From positions 310,001 to 374,000 of the forward strand of contig DIYH01000035.1 of assembly GCA_002435755.1 (NCBI GenBank): DNA of 64,000 nucleotides, in the 5' to 3' direction. Positions within the stretch are counted from its first letter, which is position 1. Each line of letters opens with the position of its first letter. A program made the translations under genes and the position numbers. This document shows positions 51,911-60,305 of the stretch, piece by piece. The notes under the pieces were generated by a model that saw only the letters and a program-made list of their open reading frames with translations, ran no database searches and was not told where the DNA came from. This DNA is from Flammeovirgaceae bacterium UBA6059 (GTDB taxonomy: Bacteria > Bacteroidota > Bacteroidia > Cytophagales > Cyclobacteriaceae).

Positions 51911-53470
51911 ATGAAATGGAAGCAATACGCTCTTGTCGTCCTGCTCTCGGCAGTTGTTTTTTATGCCAACCTTGGTGGCTATTCCATCTCCATTCTCGAT
52001 GAGGCCAAGAACAGCACCTGCGCCATGGAGATGCGCGAAGCAGGTCAGCCATTTCTACCTACATTCAACGGTGAGTTAAGGACAGACAAACCTCCGCTTC
52101 ACTACTACCTCATGGGTACGGCTTACAGTTGGTTTGGCTATACTCCGTTTGCGGCACGATTCTTCTCTGCAATGATGGGAGTATTGACAATCCTGCTTAC
52201 ATTTTTCATTACCGATCGACTGCTCAACAACAAGACTGCCTGGATTACGACCATCATTTTGCTAGCGTCGATACATCTATCATTGCAGTTTCAGTTGGCA
52301 GTTCCTGATCCCTATTTGATTTTTTTAGTGGATGTGGGGCTATTTGGTTTCGCCATGTTCGCCTCAACCTCTCGCAAGAGGTATTTGTACATCATGTATG
52401 TGGCTTTGGCGTTGGCTGTACTAGCGAAAGGGCCTGTGGCAGTTGGCCTACCGGGAATCATTTTTCTCACTTACCTAATTATCACAAAGCAGCTCAATTG
52501 GTACTACTTAAAGAGTTTAGCCATTCCTCAGGGAGTGGTCATCACATTATTGATTGTACTTCCGATTTACTACCAACTTCATATCCAATCAGGCGGTGCT
52601 TGGACAGAGGGGTTCTTTTTTAAGCATAATCTCAGTCGCTTTTCTGATACCATGGAAGGGCATGGTGGAGGATTGTTCTACATGCCTTTGGTTTTGGCAT
52701 TTGGCTTATTGCCATTCTCTTTTTGGCTACCGCAAAGTTTTAAGCTGGCATGGATAGAAAGAAAGCAGCCATTGCTATTGCTGTCCTTAATTGCGGTAGC
52801 TGCTTATATCATTTTCTTCACGATATCCCGAACTAAGTTGCCCAATTACCCTGTGCCATGCTATCCATTTGGAGCAATACTACTGGCTAACTACCTGCAT
52901 AAAGTAGATTTTAATTCTCGATGGTTCAAGGTCAGCTTGATCGCACTCGTAGCTGTGCTTTTGGTACTACCTGGTGGAGTAAAGCTAGGACTTGAAGCAG
53001 ATCCTGATTTTACAGCGCACAGACAACTCTGGTGGTGGTTTATTTTATTACCACTTGGTGGTGCGATGACGTTCTTTCTCTATCGTCGCAATTTGATAAT
53101 GGCTCTTGCGGCTATGGCTATTTCTTTTGGTCTCTTTAATCAGGTCATTCATTATGTTGTACTTCCACGATTAGATAAAGAATTGCCGACAGTGGATGGA
53201 CTTTCTGTACTTGAGTCGACTAGCTCGTTAAGATATTTCGAAGCTTTAAATCCTGCCATTCCATTTGCGGTAGCGCAAGTAGTACCAAAAATGGATTCAT
53301 CTGCTATCTCAGACTATCTGCAGTTAGATCCGGCAAATCTCTTGATCACTAATGATCGCCATATTAAAAGACTAGAGGAGATACCTCGACTGGAGGTCAG
53401 ATATGCTGCGAAGGATCCGTTTGAGAAAAGGACGTGGTACTTTCTTGGAGCTGCGTTTCAGGACGAATAG
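51911..53470 (+). CDS. ArnT/PMT-family glycosyltransferase
   Basis: The 519-residue integral membrane protein has about 11-12 helices. ILDEAKNSTCAMEMREAG after TM1 and RTDKPPLHYYLMGTAY are the acidic and substrate motifs of the PMT/ArnT family (GT-C fold), which use polyprenyl-phosphate sugars to modify lipid A or proteins. The start at 51911 cannot be shortened without losing the TM1 and DE motif. It is preceded by a consensus promoter and overlaps the converging PAP2 gene by 74 bases. Confidence 0.87.
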   Translation: MKWKQYALVVLLSAVVFYANLGGYSISILDEAKNSTCAMEMREAGQPFLPTFNGELRTDKPPLHYYLMGTAYSWFGYTPFAARFFSAMMGVLTILLTFFITDRLLNNKTAWITTIILLASIHLSLQFQLAVPDPYLIFLVDVGLFGFAMFASTSRKRYLYIMYVALALAVLAKGPVAVGLPGIIFLTYLIITKQLNWYYLKSLAIPQGVVITLLIVLPIYYQLHIQSGGAWTEGFFFKHNLSRFSDTMEGHGGGLFYMPLVLAFGLLPFSFWLPQSFKLAWIERKQPLLLLSLIAVAAYIIFFTISRTKLPNYPVPCYPFGAILLANYLHKVDFNSRWFKVSLIALVAVLLVLPGGVKLGLEADPDFTAHRQLWWWFILLPLGGAMTFFLYRRNLIMALAAMAISFGLFNQVIHYVVLPRLDKELPTVDGLSVLESTSSLRYFEALNPAIPFAVAQVVPKMDSSAISDYLQLDPANLLITNDRHIKRLEEIPRLEVRYAAKDPFEKRTWYFLGAAFQDE

Positions 53471-54131
53471 CAGTACCTCTCACTCTTGCAACCAGGTGCT
53501 CCCACTGAGTGCGTACATAGATTTTAGATCGATTGAAAGGGAGCATACAAATCAAAAAACTCGAGCTGAACCCTATTACTGCTCCAAGTACTACATCGAC
53601 ATAAAAATGCTGCAGTAGGTACATACGGGACATGCCGACAACCGAAGCAGCAATCAAGGTTGCGACCAAAACCCATGACTTTCGATACATAAACGAGAGT
53701 AAAACCGCTGCTGCAAAAGCTGAGGCAGTGTGTCCCGAAGGAAAGGATCGCTTACTGTGAACCTTGACCCCCTCCACAAAGTGAAGCATGTTCAAATCAT
53801 CAAAAAATGATTTAGGCCTGCCAATATCGCTGAATAAAAACTGCTTAAGTAATACGACGATTAAAGCGTGGACTAAAAACACAAGAACCACCCGATAGGT
53901 GAACTTCTTTCTTTTGGAGATAACTGCCAGAAGAAAAAGTGGCAAAAAAATGAGACCATCACCTAGGTGGGTCAGGCACTTGATAAGCCAATCAAAAATG
54001 CTGTTGTGAGCGCCATTGACGAAAAGGACAACCTCACCCTTCTCAACAAAAATAAGACTAACGCTGAGCGCAACGAAGAACAGGACATAGGTTAAAAATA
54101 TGTGCCATGCCTGAAATTTCTTTTTGATCAT
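53397..54131 (-). CDS. PAP2-family membrane phosphatase
   Basis: I use ATG 54131 (MIKKKFQAWHIFL); a longer frame would need a TTG at 54152. The 244-residue protein has six hydrophobic segments and all three PAP2 motifs: KQFLFSDIGRP, SFPSGHTASAF and SRMYLLQHFYVDVV. It dephosphorylates lipid phosphates or undecaprenyl pyrophosphate outside the membrane. Its 3' end overlaps the 3' end of the glycosyltransferase gene by 74 bases; both frames carry family features nearby, so the overlap appears real. Confidence 0.91.
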   Translation of the reverse strand: MIKKKFQAWHIFLTYVLFFVALSVSLIFVEKGEVVLFVNGAHNSIFDWLIKCLTHLGDGLIFLPLFLLAVISKRKKFTYRVVLVFLVHALIVVLLKQFLFSDIGRPKSFFDDLNMLHFVEGVKVHSKRSFPSGHTASAFAAAVLLSFMYRKSWVLVATLIAASVVGMSRMYLLQHFYVDVVLGAVIGFSSSFLICMLPFNRSKIYVRTQWEHLVARVRGTAIRPETQLQESTTSFSQTDPSQHI

Positions 54132-54291
54132 TTCGCTCTGTTGAGCAAGCAAAAAGAAGAATCAGTACAACAAAAAAAATACTGTTAATTGAAGTTCATG
54201 GAGATTTAAAATAGAAGTGAGATTCAAAGACAAACTCATTTTTTATTTAATCTTCAGATTAAATTGACATTACTCAACTTTCGTTTCCTTA

Positions 54292-54741
54292 TTATAAATA
54301 GAAGTTGAGTTCAAACAATCCGAACGAACGAAAATCCGCTCGGTCGCCCCCATTTGTGGTATTATAAAGTAAAAATCCTGTCTCAAGTCCGAATGAAATG
54401 TTCTTGCCTTCAAACGGGAAATACTCTAACCCGACTGGTAACCTCAAGTCGTAACCGCTATTCTCACCACCCACTAGATCAAAAGCAATACCCAGTCCAG
54501 TGTAGACATTTCCCAGTTCATGTTTTACAAATCTCCCAATAAAATTGAGCTGAGGTTCTAGCCTTCCTTGATCATTATGACTGTATTCAAATCTGGCAAT
54601 CGTACTAAGGTTGTCGGAAAAATGCCAACGTACCACAGCGCCATTTGTACCAAGTCCAATTGCAAAATTTGTAGGTAGGCTTTCCTGACCCATTGAAGAA
54701 AAGCATACTAAAAAGAAGGGTAGTGTAAACAAGTATTTCAT
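54292..54741 (-). CDS. Small outer-membrane beta-barrel-like protein
   Basis: The 149-residue protein has a signal peptide (MKYLFTLPFFLVCFSSMG) and alternating aromatic strands such as GAVVRWHFSDNLSTIARFEY, NISFGLETGFLLYN and a final SFGLFELNFYL ending in a hydrophobic pair. This suggests an 8-strand barrel in the outer membrane. No specific family is recognised. A start four codons upstream is also ATG. It lies between the PAP2 gene and the small-membrane-protein operon. Confidence 0.75.
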   Translation of the reverse strand: MKYLFTLPFFLVCFSSMGQESLPTNFAIGLGTNGAVVRWHFSDNLSTIARFEYSHNDQGRLEPQLNFIGRFVKHELGNVYTGLGIAFDLVGGENSGYDLRLPVGLEYFPFEGKNISFGLETGFLLYNTTNGGDRADFRSFGLFELNFYL

Positions 54742-54883
54742 AATAACTAACATCTAAAAAAAAGATCTTTCTATAAAGATAGCCAGAATCCATCTGATCT
54801 TTTCTAAAAAAACTTAATGAGGGGGGTGGGGTAAATGAAAGGCAGGCCGTAGTACTATCAAACAACCAAAAAAATAAAACGCC

Positions 54884-55003
54884 ATGATGTCACTTATCTT
54901 TGTTATCGCCCTCTTCGCCATTCGCCCAATCATTTACGGAACTGTACTAGCAGGCTTAGGCATTGTCAAACTCAGCAAGTATGTCGCTCAGCAAATAGGT
55001 TAA
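54884..55003 (+). CDS. 39-residue membrane protein, first of a pair
   Basis: The frame starts ATGATG and encodes MMSLIFVIALFAIRPIIYGT followed by VLAGLGIVKLSKYVAQQIG, which ends in TAA. One hydrophobic helix covers about residues 3-28, with an Arg-Pro break at 14-15, and a short basic amphipathic tail follows. No family is recognised. It is 3 bases before a second ORF of exactly the same length, and a strong terminator follows both, which supports expression. Too short to score by length alone. Confidence 0.6.
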   Translation: MMSLIFVIALFAIRPIIYGTVLAGLGIVKLSKYVAQQIG

Positions 55004-55006
55004 GCG

Positions 55007-55126
55007 ATGAAAGAAATCACCAAGTCCCTCGAACAACAGTCAAAAGATTATTCTAAAGTTTACCTCGCCATCTTTTTTATGGCTTGTACAATCATTAGCA
55101 TGGCGCTCATTGCTAATATGGCCTAA
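55007..55126 (+). CDS. 39-residue membrane protein, second of a pair
   Basis: The frame encodes MKEITKSLEQQSKDYSKVYL followed by AIFFMACTIISMALIANMA: a polar, charged N-terminal half and a single transmembrane helix at about 20-38. No family is recognised. It starts 3 bases after the stop of the first small ORF and is followed 25 bases later by a terminator. Opposite charge layout to its partner (tail-anchored rather than head-anchored) suggests a two-component small membrane complex, but this is inference. Confidence 0.6.
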   Translation: MKEITKSLEQQSKDYSKVYLAIFFMACTIISMALIANMA

Positions 55127-55151
55127 GGCCAAACTTTCCATAGCTGGTTGT

Positions 55152-55196
55152 GCTCCATGTGTAGGTTTAGTTAGCCTCGCACATGGAGCTTTTTTT
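55152..55196 (+). terminator. Strong terminator after the two small membrane genes
   Basis: GCTCCATGTG (55152-55161) and CACATGGAGC (55180-55189) form a perfect 10-base stem, followed by seven T. It touches the stop of the converging permease gene. Confidence 0.9.
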
Positions 55197-57858
55197 ATTC
55201 TGACCTCAGCCCTTTAATCGGGTTCGTCAATAAAGCCCTATTAGACTCATAGCTAATTGTAATCATGGCCAACAGCAGCACGGCCAGTCCTGCTAGCGCG
55301 AATACATCCCAGCCAATGGTAGTGCGATACTCAAAATCATTCAGCCATTCTTTTACTAAGTACCATCCTATCGGAAATGCGATCAACAGCGCAATCCCTA
55401 TCATTTTTAGAAAGTTCATCGTCAAGAGTTGAAAAATGGTATTGGCAGAAGCACCCAATACTTTGCGAATGCTAATTTCCCTATTGCGCTGCTCCACCAT
55501 AAAGGCCGACAAACCAAACAGGCCTAAACAAGCGACGATAACAGCCAAAATAGAGAAGCTGGTAAATACACTCCCCGTCCTCTGAACGTCCTCATACATC
55601 CGTTCATAGGCATCATCTAAAAATGAAATCCTAATGGGCTGATTGGGCATGAACTTATCCCATGAATCCTCTATCGAAGTTAGCGTAGCAGGCAGGTCGT
55701 CTGTCGCCAATTTAACTGAAAGAATAGACGCGCCATTCTCAAGTCGCAATGCCAATGGCTCAATCTCCTCACGCATATTTTCAAAATGGAAATCCTCAAT
55801 AACACCGATGACATTCCATGTTTCCCAGGTAAATAGTTTTGTTCCGATAGGGTCCTTGAGACCAAGCTCTTTAGCCATCCGTTTGTTGATAATAATCGAT
55901 GAAGAGTCTGATGCCATATCCTCAAAATCACGACCTTCCACAAGTTCAATACCCATAGTAGTGATGTAGTCTTTATCCACCCCCCAGTTTTGTCCGTCGA
56001 CTGCTCGATCAATCTTATCTCGTCCATGAATCCAAAAGGAATTTCCATTGCGCCTGGTACCAGCGACTGGAAAGTAGCTACTTGAAGCAGCAGATTTAAT
56101 AGCTGTCAGCTTCAGTAGCTCATCCTTAAAAGCCTCAGTTTGTTGGTTTAATGTCTCAATCCCCTGAATCATCAATACTTGCTCCTTGTCAAAGCCCAGA
56201 TCCTTCTCAAGGACAAACTCCATTTGGCGATAGATCATAACCGCTCCAATAATCAGCACTACTGAGGTAGAAAATTGGAAAATGACCATTACGCTTCGAA
56301 GCGTCGAGCTTTTGCTACCTCTGCTCAATGAACCCTTTAGCACTTCAACTGGACGGAAGGCAGACAAGTAAAATGATGGGTACAATCCTGACAGCAGACC
56401 TACAATAATGACGAATCCAAATAAAAGTGGGCCAAACCACCATTCTGTTAAGGGCAAAATCATGGACTTATCAGCAATGGCATTGAAGTAGGGCAGCATC
56501 AGCATCGCGACTAGTATGCCCACCACAGCCGAGATAAAACTAAATAGCATCGACTCAGCTAAGAACTGTTGTACTAATGAGCGGCGGGTTGAGCCTACCA
56601 CCTTGCGCAGACCAACTTCTCTGGCCCTATTCGCTGATTTCGCGGTAGACAGATTGATGAAATTGATACAGGCCAGTAGCAGGATAAACCCTGCGATGGC
56701 CACAAAAAGCCAGACAATCTTGATATCTCCATGAGAAAAATTGTCATGAATGCCTTCATTGTAAAGATGAATATCGGATATTGGCTGGAGCTCAAACGTA
56801 TGATACTTTTGATTGTCATCTGCGTTCTGATTGCCTGTAGCCCGCATATACTTATCGACATAGTCATTCCTGATAAGTAGGAGCTTTTCCTCCAATGCGG
56901 TGACATCAGTACCAGGCTTGACCAAAATGTTAGGTCTATAGTTCCAGCAGCACCAGTTAGTCTGTTCGCCAGGCCAAAACTCTCGATGCGCCAGTGTGAT
57001 AAAGAAATTGGCCTGGAGGTGTCCATTAATGGGTAAGTCAGCGACCACTCCACCGACTGTGAATGTCTTTTCCTCATCATCGTTGAGCACTATAGACTCG
57101 CCTACTGGATCCCTATCGGGAAAATATTTGTCAGCCTTACTCTTGGTAAGCACAATGGAATTGGGCTCAGACAGTGCGGTCGCATTGTTACCGTAAATCA
57201 TCGGCATCTCTAGTATCTCTAGTAAGGAGGGATCGGCATAGGCAAAACCTTCCTCATAGGTGTTGATCACCTGGTCTACTCTTCTCATTTGATTGTTTCC
57301 AGCATCGAACCAGTCGTGTACTATGAGACGACCAGCCATTTCTATTTCTGGAAAGCTTTCGTTGAGCACCTGACCAATTTGAGCTGGAAAAGAAGTCCAT
57401 TTACCAAAGTCAGCGGGATCGTTATACACGTTGATAACTCGGTAAAGACGATCTTGATTGCGATAGTGGAGATCATAGCTCAACTCGTCCTTCACAAACA
57501 TTGAGATGAGAATAAAAGCGGCAATGCCAATGGCAAAGCCTCCGATTTTAATGATACTGTAGGTTCGATACTTGAGTAGATTTCTCCAAGCAACCTTTAG
57601 ATAGTTGTAGTACATAGCTTTATATATTGAGTTGTTTGACTTTCTTCTTTTAAGAGCAAAAGGACGACACATATCCAATACCTCCAGGAAATAGATCAAG
57701 TCAGATTTAATCTTAGAGTGGATTTGCCGTCGCTTGAAGTATAGCTCATGCAGATCACCTTGGATCGTCTCTACTACCTCCTCGGCACAGAGCCGTTGGA
57801 GCAAACGATCAGCCCAAACAGGTGGACGCTGTTGTTGTGAATTACTCACCCATTTCAA
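55195..57858 (-). CDS. FtsX-type ABC transporter permease with permease prefix domain
   Basis: The protein of up to 887 residues has an N-terminal prefix region (PPVWADRLLQRLCAEEVVET, then IQGDLHELYFKRR) found in PadR-linked permeases, then YLKVAWRNLLKYRTYSIIKI and TM1, a MacB-like periplasmic domain, and two FtsX domains. The start is TTG 57858 or GTG 57849; both overlap the end of padR. No ATPase is adjacent. It is the second gene of a padR-permease operon, an arrangement repeated widely in Bacteroidota and probably linked to stress or antimicrobial response. Confidence 0.86.
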   Translation of the reverse strand: MKWVSNSQQQRPPVWADRLLQRLCAEEVVETIQGDLHELYFKRRQIHSKIKSDLIYFLEVLDMCRPFALKRRKSNNSIYKAMYYNYLKVAWRNLLKYRTYSIIKIGGFAIGIAAFILISMFVKDELSYDLHYRNQDRLYRVINVYNDPADFGKWTSFPAQIGQVLNESFPEIEMAGRLIVHDWFDAGNNQMRRVDQVINTYEEGFAYADPSLLEILEMPMIYGNNATALSEPNSIVLTKSKADKYFPDRDPVGESIVLNDDEEKTFTVGGVVADLPINGHLQANFFITLAHREFWPGEQTNWCCWNYRPNILVKPGTDVTALEEKLLLIRNDYVDKYMRATGNQNADDNQKYHTFELQPISDIHLYNEGIHDNFSHGDIKIVWLFVAIAGFILLLACINFINLSTAKSANRAREVGLRKVVGSTRRSLVQQFLAESMLFSFISAVVGILVAMLMLPYFNAIADKSMILPLTEWWFGPLLFGFVIIVGLLSGLYPSFYLSAFRPVEVLKGSLSRGSKSSTLRSVMVIFQFSTSVVLIIGAVMIYRQMEFVLEKDLGFDKEQVLMIQGIETLNQQTEAFKDELLKLTAIKSAASSSYFPVAGTRRNGNSFWIHGRDKIDRAVDGQNWGVDKDYITTMGIELVEGRDFEDMASDSSSIIINKRMAKELGLKDPIGTKLFTWETWNVIGVIEDFHFENMREEIEPLALRLENGASILSVKLATDDLPATLTSIEDSWDKFMPNQPIRISFLDDAYERMYEDVQRTGSVFTSFSILAVIVACLGLFGLSAFMVEQRNREISIRKVLGASANTIFQLLTMNFLKMIGIALLIAFPIGWYLVKEWLNDFEYRTTIGWDVFALAGLAVLLLAMITISYESNRALLTNPIKGLRSE

Positions 57859-58168
57859 GATTTAGACCTGTGATATTTTTGGAGAATTCAAGCCTCAGCT
57901 TGTTTGCTTCGATCAGTGCATTCCGACCAGTAGCAGTCAGTGTGTAATACTTCTTGCGTCTACCACCCCTCTCGTTGGTTGCACCACCTTCGGAGGAAAC
58001 CAGGCACCCTTTATCTTCCAACCTATATAAGGCCGAATGCAACGCTCCAATACTCGTAGACTTACCTGTCTTTTCTGCGAGTAATTCTTTGACTGCCACT
58101 CCATAGGCCCCTTCACCGAGGGATCCAACTGCAAGCAGCACTAATTCCTCAAAAGCTCCAATCTTCAT
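57842..58168 (-). CDS. PadR-family transcriptional regulator
   Basis: I start at ATG 58168 (MKIGAFEELVLLAVGSLG), the usual opening; a longer frame has 20 extra unrelated residues. The 108-residue protein has a winged helix (AYGVAVKELLAEKTGKSTSI, then GALHSALYRLEDKG) and the GGRRKKYYTLTATGR wing. It probably represses the padR-permease operon. A TTG-N21-TACATTTG promoter lies upstream, with an ATTTGCAAAT palindrome over the -33 element. Confidence 0.9.
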   Translation of the reverse strand: MKIGAFEELVLLAVGSLGEGAYGVAVKELLAEKTGKSTSIGALHSALYRLEDKGCLVSSEGGATNERGGRRKKYYTLTATGRNALIEANKLRLEFSKNITGLNLEMGE

Positions 58169-58196
58169 GTTTTGAATTATTTTCTTAAAAGCAAAA

Positions 58197-58228
58197 CAAA
58201 TGTAAATTAATATATTTCCTATTTGCAA
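58197..58228 (-). promoter_or_regulatory. Promoter TTG-N21-TACATTTG of padR, with a palindrome over -33
   Basis: On the minus strand TTG is at 58228-58226 and TACATTTG at 58204-58197, spaced by 21 bases. ATTTGCAAAT (58221-58230) is a 10-base palindrome covering the -33 element and a possible PadR operator. Confidence 0.7.
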
Positions 58229-58300
58229 ATTAAATAGTAAATGAGCACCGCTTTATGACCTTAATCGACAAAATGAAACAAAATATTACGAGATTTAGGT

Positions 58301-58720
58301 ATGGATTTGAATTCAGAGCCTGAGGTAGTTGAAGTGTTTGATCGGTACCCCAAACACATCCAACCAATCATGAAAAAGCTACGTGCTTTAGTCATCAGCA
58401 CAGCTGAGAATATGGAGGGCATCAATCGTCTATCCGAATCCTTAAAATGGGGCGAACCCAGTTACCGCTCAAATCACGGCAGTACGATACGCATGGACTG
58501 GAAGCCTAATAACCCAGACTACTGCGCGTTTTACTTTCAATGCACGACAAGCTTGGTCAATACGTTTAGGACAATCTACGGTAATGAATTAAGATTTGAG
58601 GGTAAGCGAGCTATACTCCTTCCAATCAATGAGCCTATACCAGAGCAAATCATTAAGCACTGCCTGGGTATGGCATTAAACTATCATCGTGTCAAGCACC
58701 TACCCATGTTGGGAGCTTAA
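58301..58720 (+). CDS. DUF1801-domain protein
   Basis: The 139-residue protein resembles DUF1801 proteins: RLSESLKWGEPSYRSNHGST in the first half, then YCAFYFQCTTSLVNTFRTIY and FEGKRAILLPINEPIPEQ near the end. The family is small and soluble, of unknown function, and related to the YdhG/YjhB-type fold. It diverges from the padR promoter and precedes an MBL-fold gene by 39 bases. Confidence 0.8.
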   Translation: MDLNSEPEVVEVFDRYPKHIQPIMKKLRALVISTAENMEGINRLSESLKWGEPSYRSNHGSTIRMDWKPNNPDYCAFYFQCTTSLVNTFRTIYGNELRFEGKRAILLPINEPIPEQIIKHCLGMALNYHRVKHLPMLGA

Positions 58721-58759
58721 GATCCACACTGTTTGATTTCTTTTATCTAGCTTTCGTAC

Positions 58760-59536
58760 ATGATCGAAATCCAAAGACTCAACATGGACACCTCCTGGTG
58801 GATCAAGTGGGGCGACACCCGCTTCATAGTTGATCCATGGTTGATTGGTTCCGAGATCGACGGAGGATCATGGTTCAATGAGCAATGGCACATAACAGAG
58901 CCTGTCGCAATTCAAGACATACCTGAATATGATTTCATCTTAATCACGCAATCCTATAACGATCACTGTCACAAAGAGACGATACAATCACTCTCCAATA
59001 AGAAACTGATCAAGGCGACCACCAAAGCCTACAACAAAACGAGAAAATGGAAAATCGCTGATCGGGTTGAGGAACTGCCAGATTATTCAATCCGGAATGC
59101 CCCCTCTTCTGAATTAGAAATCTTTTCTCTTCATCCGGGCAACAGACTTGACCCAGTCTATTATGGTGTAGCCATCACTAAAGGTGAAGAGGCCGTTGTT
59201 ATAGCCTCTCATGGTTTCAAGCTTAATGCATCACAACAAGAGTGGTTGAGTCAATACAAAGTGAGACTGCTCATCACCTCCTTTAGTGAAATTGAGCTTC
59301 CGGGATTTATGGGCGGGAAAGTCAACCTGGGGATGGACAATGTGCAGCATCTTTTTGAAACATTGAAGCCTGAAAAGATCATCAACACCCATGACGAGCA
59401 AAAAACCGCTAAAGGGCTGGTCATGAAAATTGCCAAGACTAAGTATGCTGATCTTCAAGCACTTGACGAACCACTAGCATCAAGATTTTTAAATATTGAA
59501 GGTTATGAAAGTCTACAACTACAAGAGACTAATTAA
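58760..59536 (+). CDS. MBL-fold hydrolase-like protein with altered metal site
   Basis: The 258-residue protein has an MBL fold: early DTSWWIKWGDTRFIVDPWLI, a metal region TQSYNDHCHKETI, VVIASHGFKLN and a final INTHDEQ. In the first motif the two leading histidines of HxHxDH read Gln and Tyr, while Asp and His remain, so one zinc site is probably impaired. It could still act as a hydrolase with one metal or have a binding role. It overlaps the converging higA gene by 8 bases. Confidence 0.78.
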   Translation: MIEIQRLNMDTSWWIKWGDTRFIVDPWLIGSEIDGGSWFNEQWHITEPVAIQDIPEYDFILITQSYNDHCHKETIQSLSNKKLIKATTKAYNKTRKWKIADRVEELPDYSIRNAPSSELEIFSLHPGNRLDPVYYGVAITKGEEAVVIASHGFKLNASQQEWLSQYKVRLLITSFSEIELPGFMGGKVNLGMDNVQHLFETLKPEKIINTHDEQKTAKGLVMKIAKTKYADLQALDEPLASRFLNIEGYESLQLQETN

Positions 59537-59903
59537 CTAATTCATAATCTTTTACCAAAACATCAAAAGGCAAACCAAGCTTTGGTCCAAGCGCTCTTAT
59601 AGCATCTAGTGTAAGAGGTCGGCGCTTCCTAAGAATATTAGATATCGTGCCTCGGCTAGATGTTCCGAGTATAGCCATCAAGTCTTTGGGATATAAGTCC
59701 ATCTCTTTCATACGGATTTGAATCGCTTCAATAGGGTCTGGATCCTCAATAGGAAAGTTTTCATCCTCATACTTTTGAATCAGCGTGATCAAAACTTCCG
59801 CTTGATCGTTTTCAGAGGTACCCTTCGGTGCATCGAAAACCTTATCTAGTTCTTCCATTGCATCCTTGTAGTCCTGCTCGCTTCTTATGGGTTTGATTTT
59901 CAT
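59529..59903 (-). CDS. higA: HigA-type antitoxin, XRE helix-turn-helix
   Basis: The 124-residue protein has an N-terminal part that typically binds the toxin, then an XRE-type helix-turn-helix (YPKDLMAILGTSSRGTISNI, then LRKRRPLTLDAIRALG) in the C-terminal half. Gene order (toxin first) and spacing of 3 bases after the toxin stop fit the higBA class. It likely binds the palindrome at 60222-60246 and represses the operon. Confidence 0.9.
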   Translation of the reverse strand: MKIKPIRSEQDYKDAMEELDKVFDAPKGTSENDQAEVLITLIQKYEDENFPIEDPDPIEAIQIRMKEMDLYPKDLMAILGTSSRGTISNILRKRRPLTLDAIRALGPKLGLPFDVLVKDYELVN

Positions 59904-59906
59904 ATA

Positions 59907-60203
59907 TCAAATATTATGGGCATCTACTCTATCATATTCAGAATGCGTTCCTATGAACCTAATCCAGCACCACTGCATCTCATAGTTAAACTTCACGATC
60001 AGCCGATATTTATTACCACAAACATTGAAGACAATCCGATTGCCACCAACTATGCTTGCGTTTCTATATTGGTTCTTAACATCATTTGCATTTTTCCAGT
60101 CGGCACGCATTGCCACTTTATACCAAGTCTTTAACGTCTCCTCACTATCAGGATAACTCAACCAAAAATCCCTGAGAATCCGTTTTGCGACTATATTCTT
60201 CAT
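59907..60203 (-). CDS. higB: HigB-type toxin (RelE-like mRNA interferase)
   Basis: I start at ATG 60203 (MKNIVAKRILRDFWLSYPDS); a frame 30 bases longer would use TTG. The 98-residue protein has the HigB pattern: WYKVAMRADWKNANDVKNQY, then GGNRIVFNVCGNKYRLIVKF and a C-terminal WIRFIGTHSEYDRVD with the His/Asp/Arg set that cuts ribosome-bound mRNA. It is followed 3 bases later by higA. Confidence 0.91.
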   Translation of the reverse strand: MKNIVAKRILRDFWLSYPDSEETLKTWYKVAMRADWKNANDVKNQYRNASIVGGNRIVFNVCGNKYRLIVKFNYEMQWCWIRFIGTHSEYDRVDAHNI

Positions 60204-60212
60204 TATTATAAT

Positions 60213-60246
60213 CAAAGATAGAATTGTTTTCAATTTGAAAACAATT
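60213..60246 (-). promoter_or_regulatory. higBA promoter with a 25-base palindrome inside it
   Basis: On the minus strand TTG (60244-60242) and TATCTTTG (60220-60213) are spaced by 21 bases. The palindrome at 60222-60246 has perfect 12-base arms around one central T and occupies the spacer and -33, an ideal operator for the antitoxin. Confidence 0.82.
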
Positions 60247-60262
60247 TCTTAGAACTAATTTG

Positions 60263-60279
60263 ACTAAACAGCGTTTAGT
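60263..60279 (+). promoter_or_regulatory. Inverted repeat ACTAAAC-AGC-GTTTAGT, probable TetR operator
   Basis: The perfect 7-base arms with 3-base spacer begin immediately after a TTTG at 60259-60262 and lie 27 bases before the tetR start, as expected for autoregulation. Confidence 0.7.
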
Positions 60280-60305
60280 AAATCACAATCGTTCATAAAA
60301 TCACT

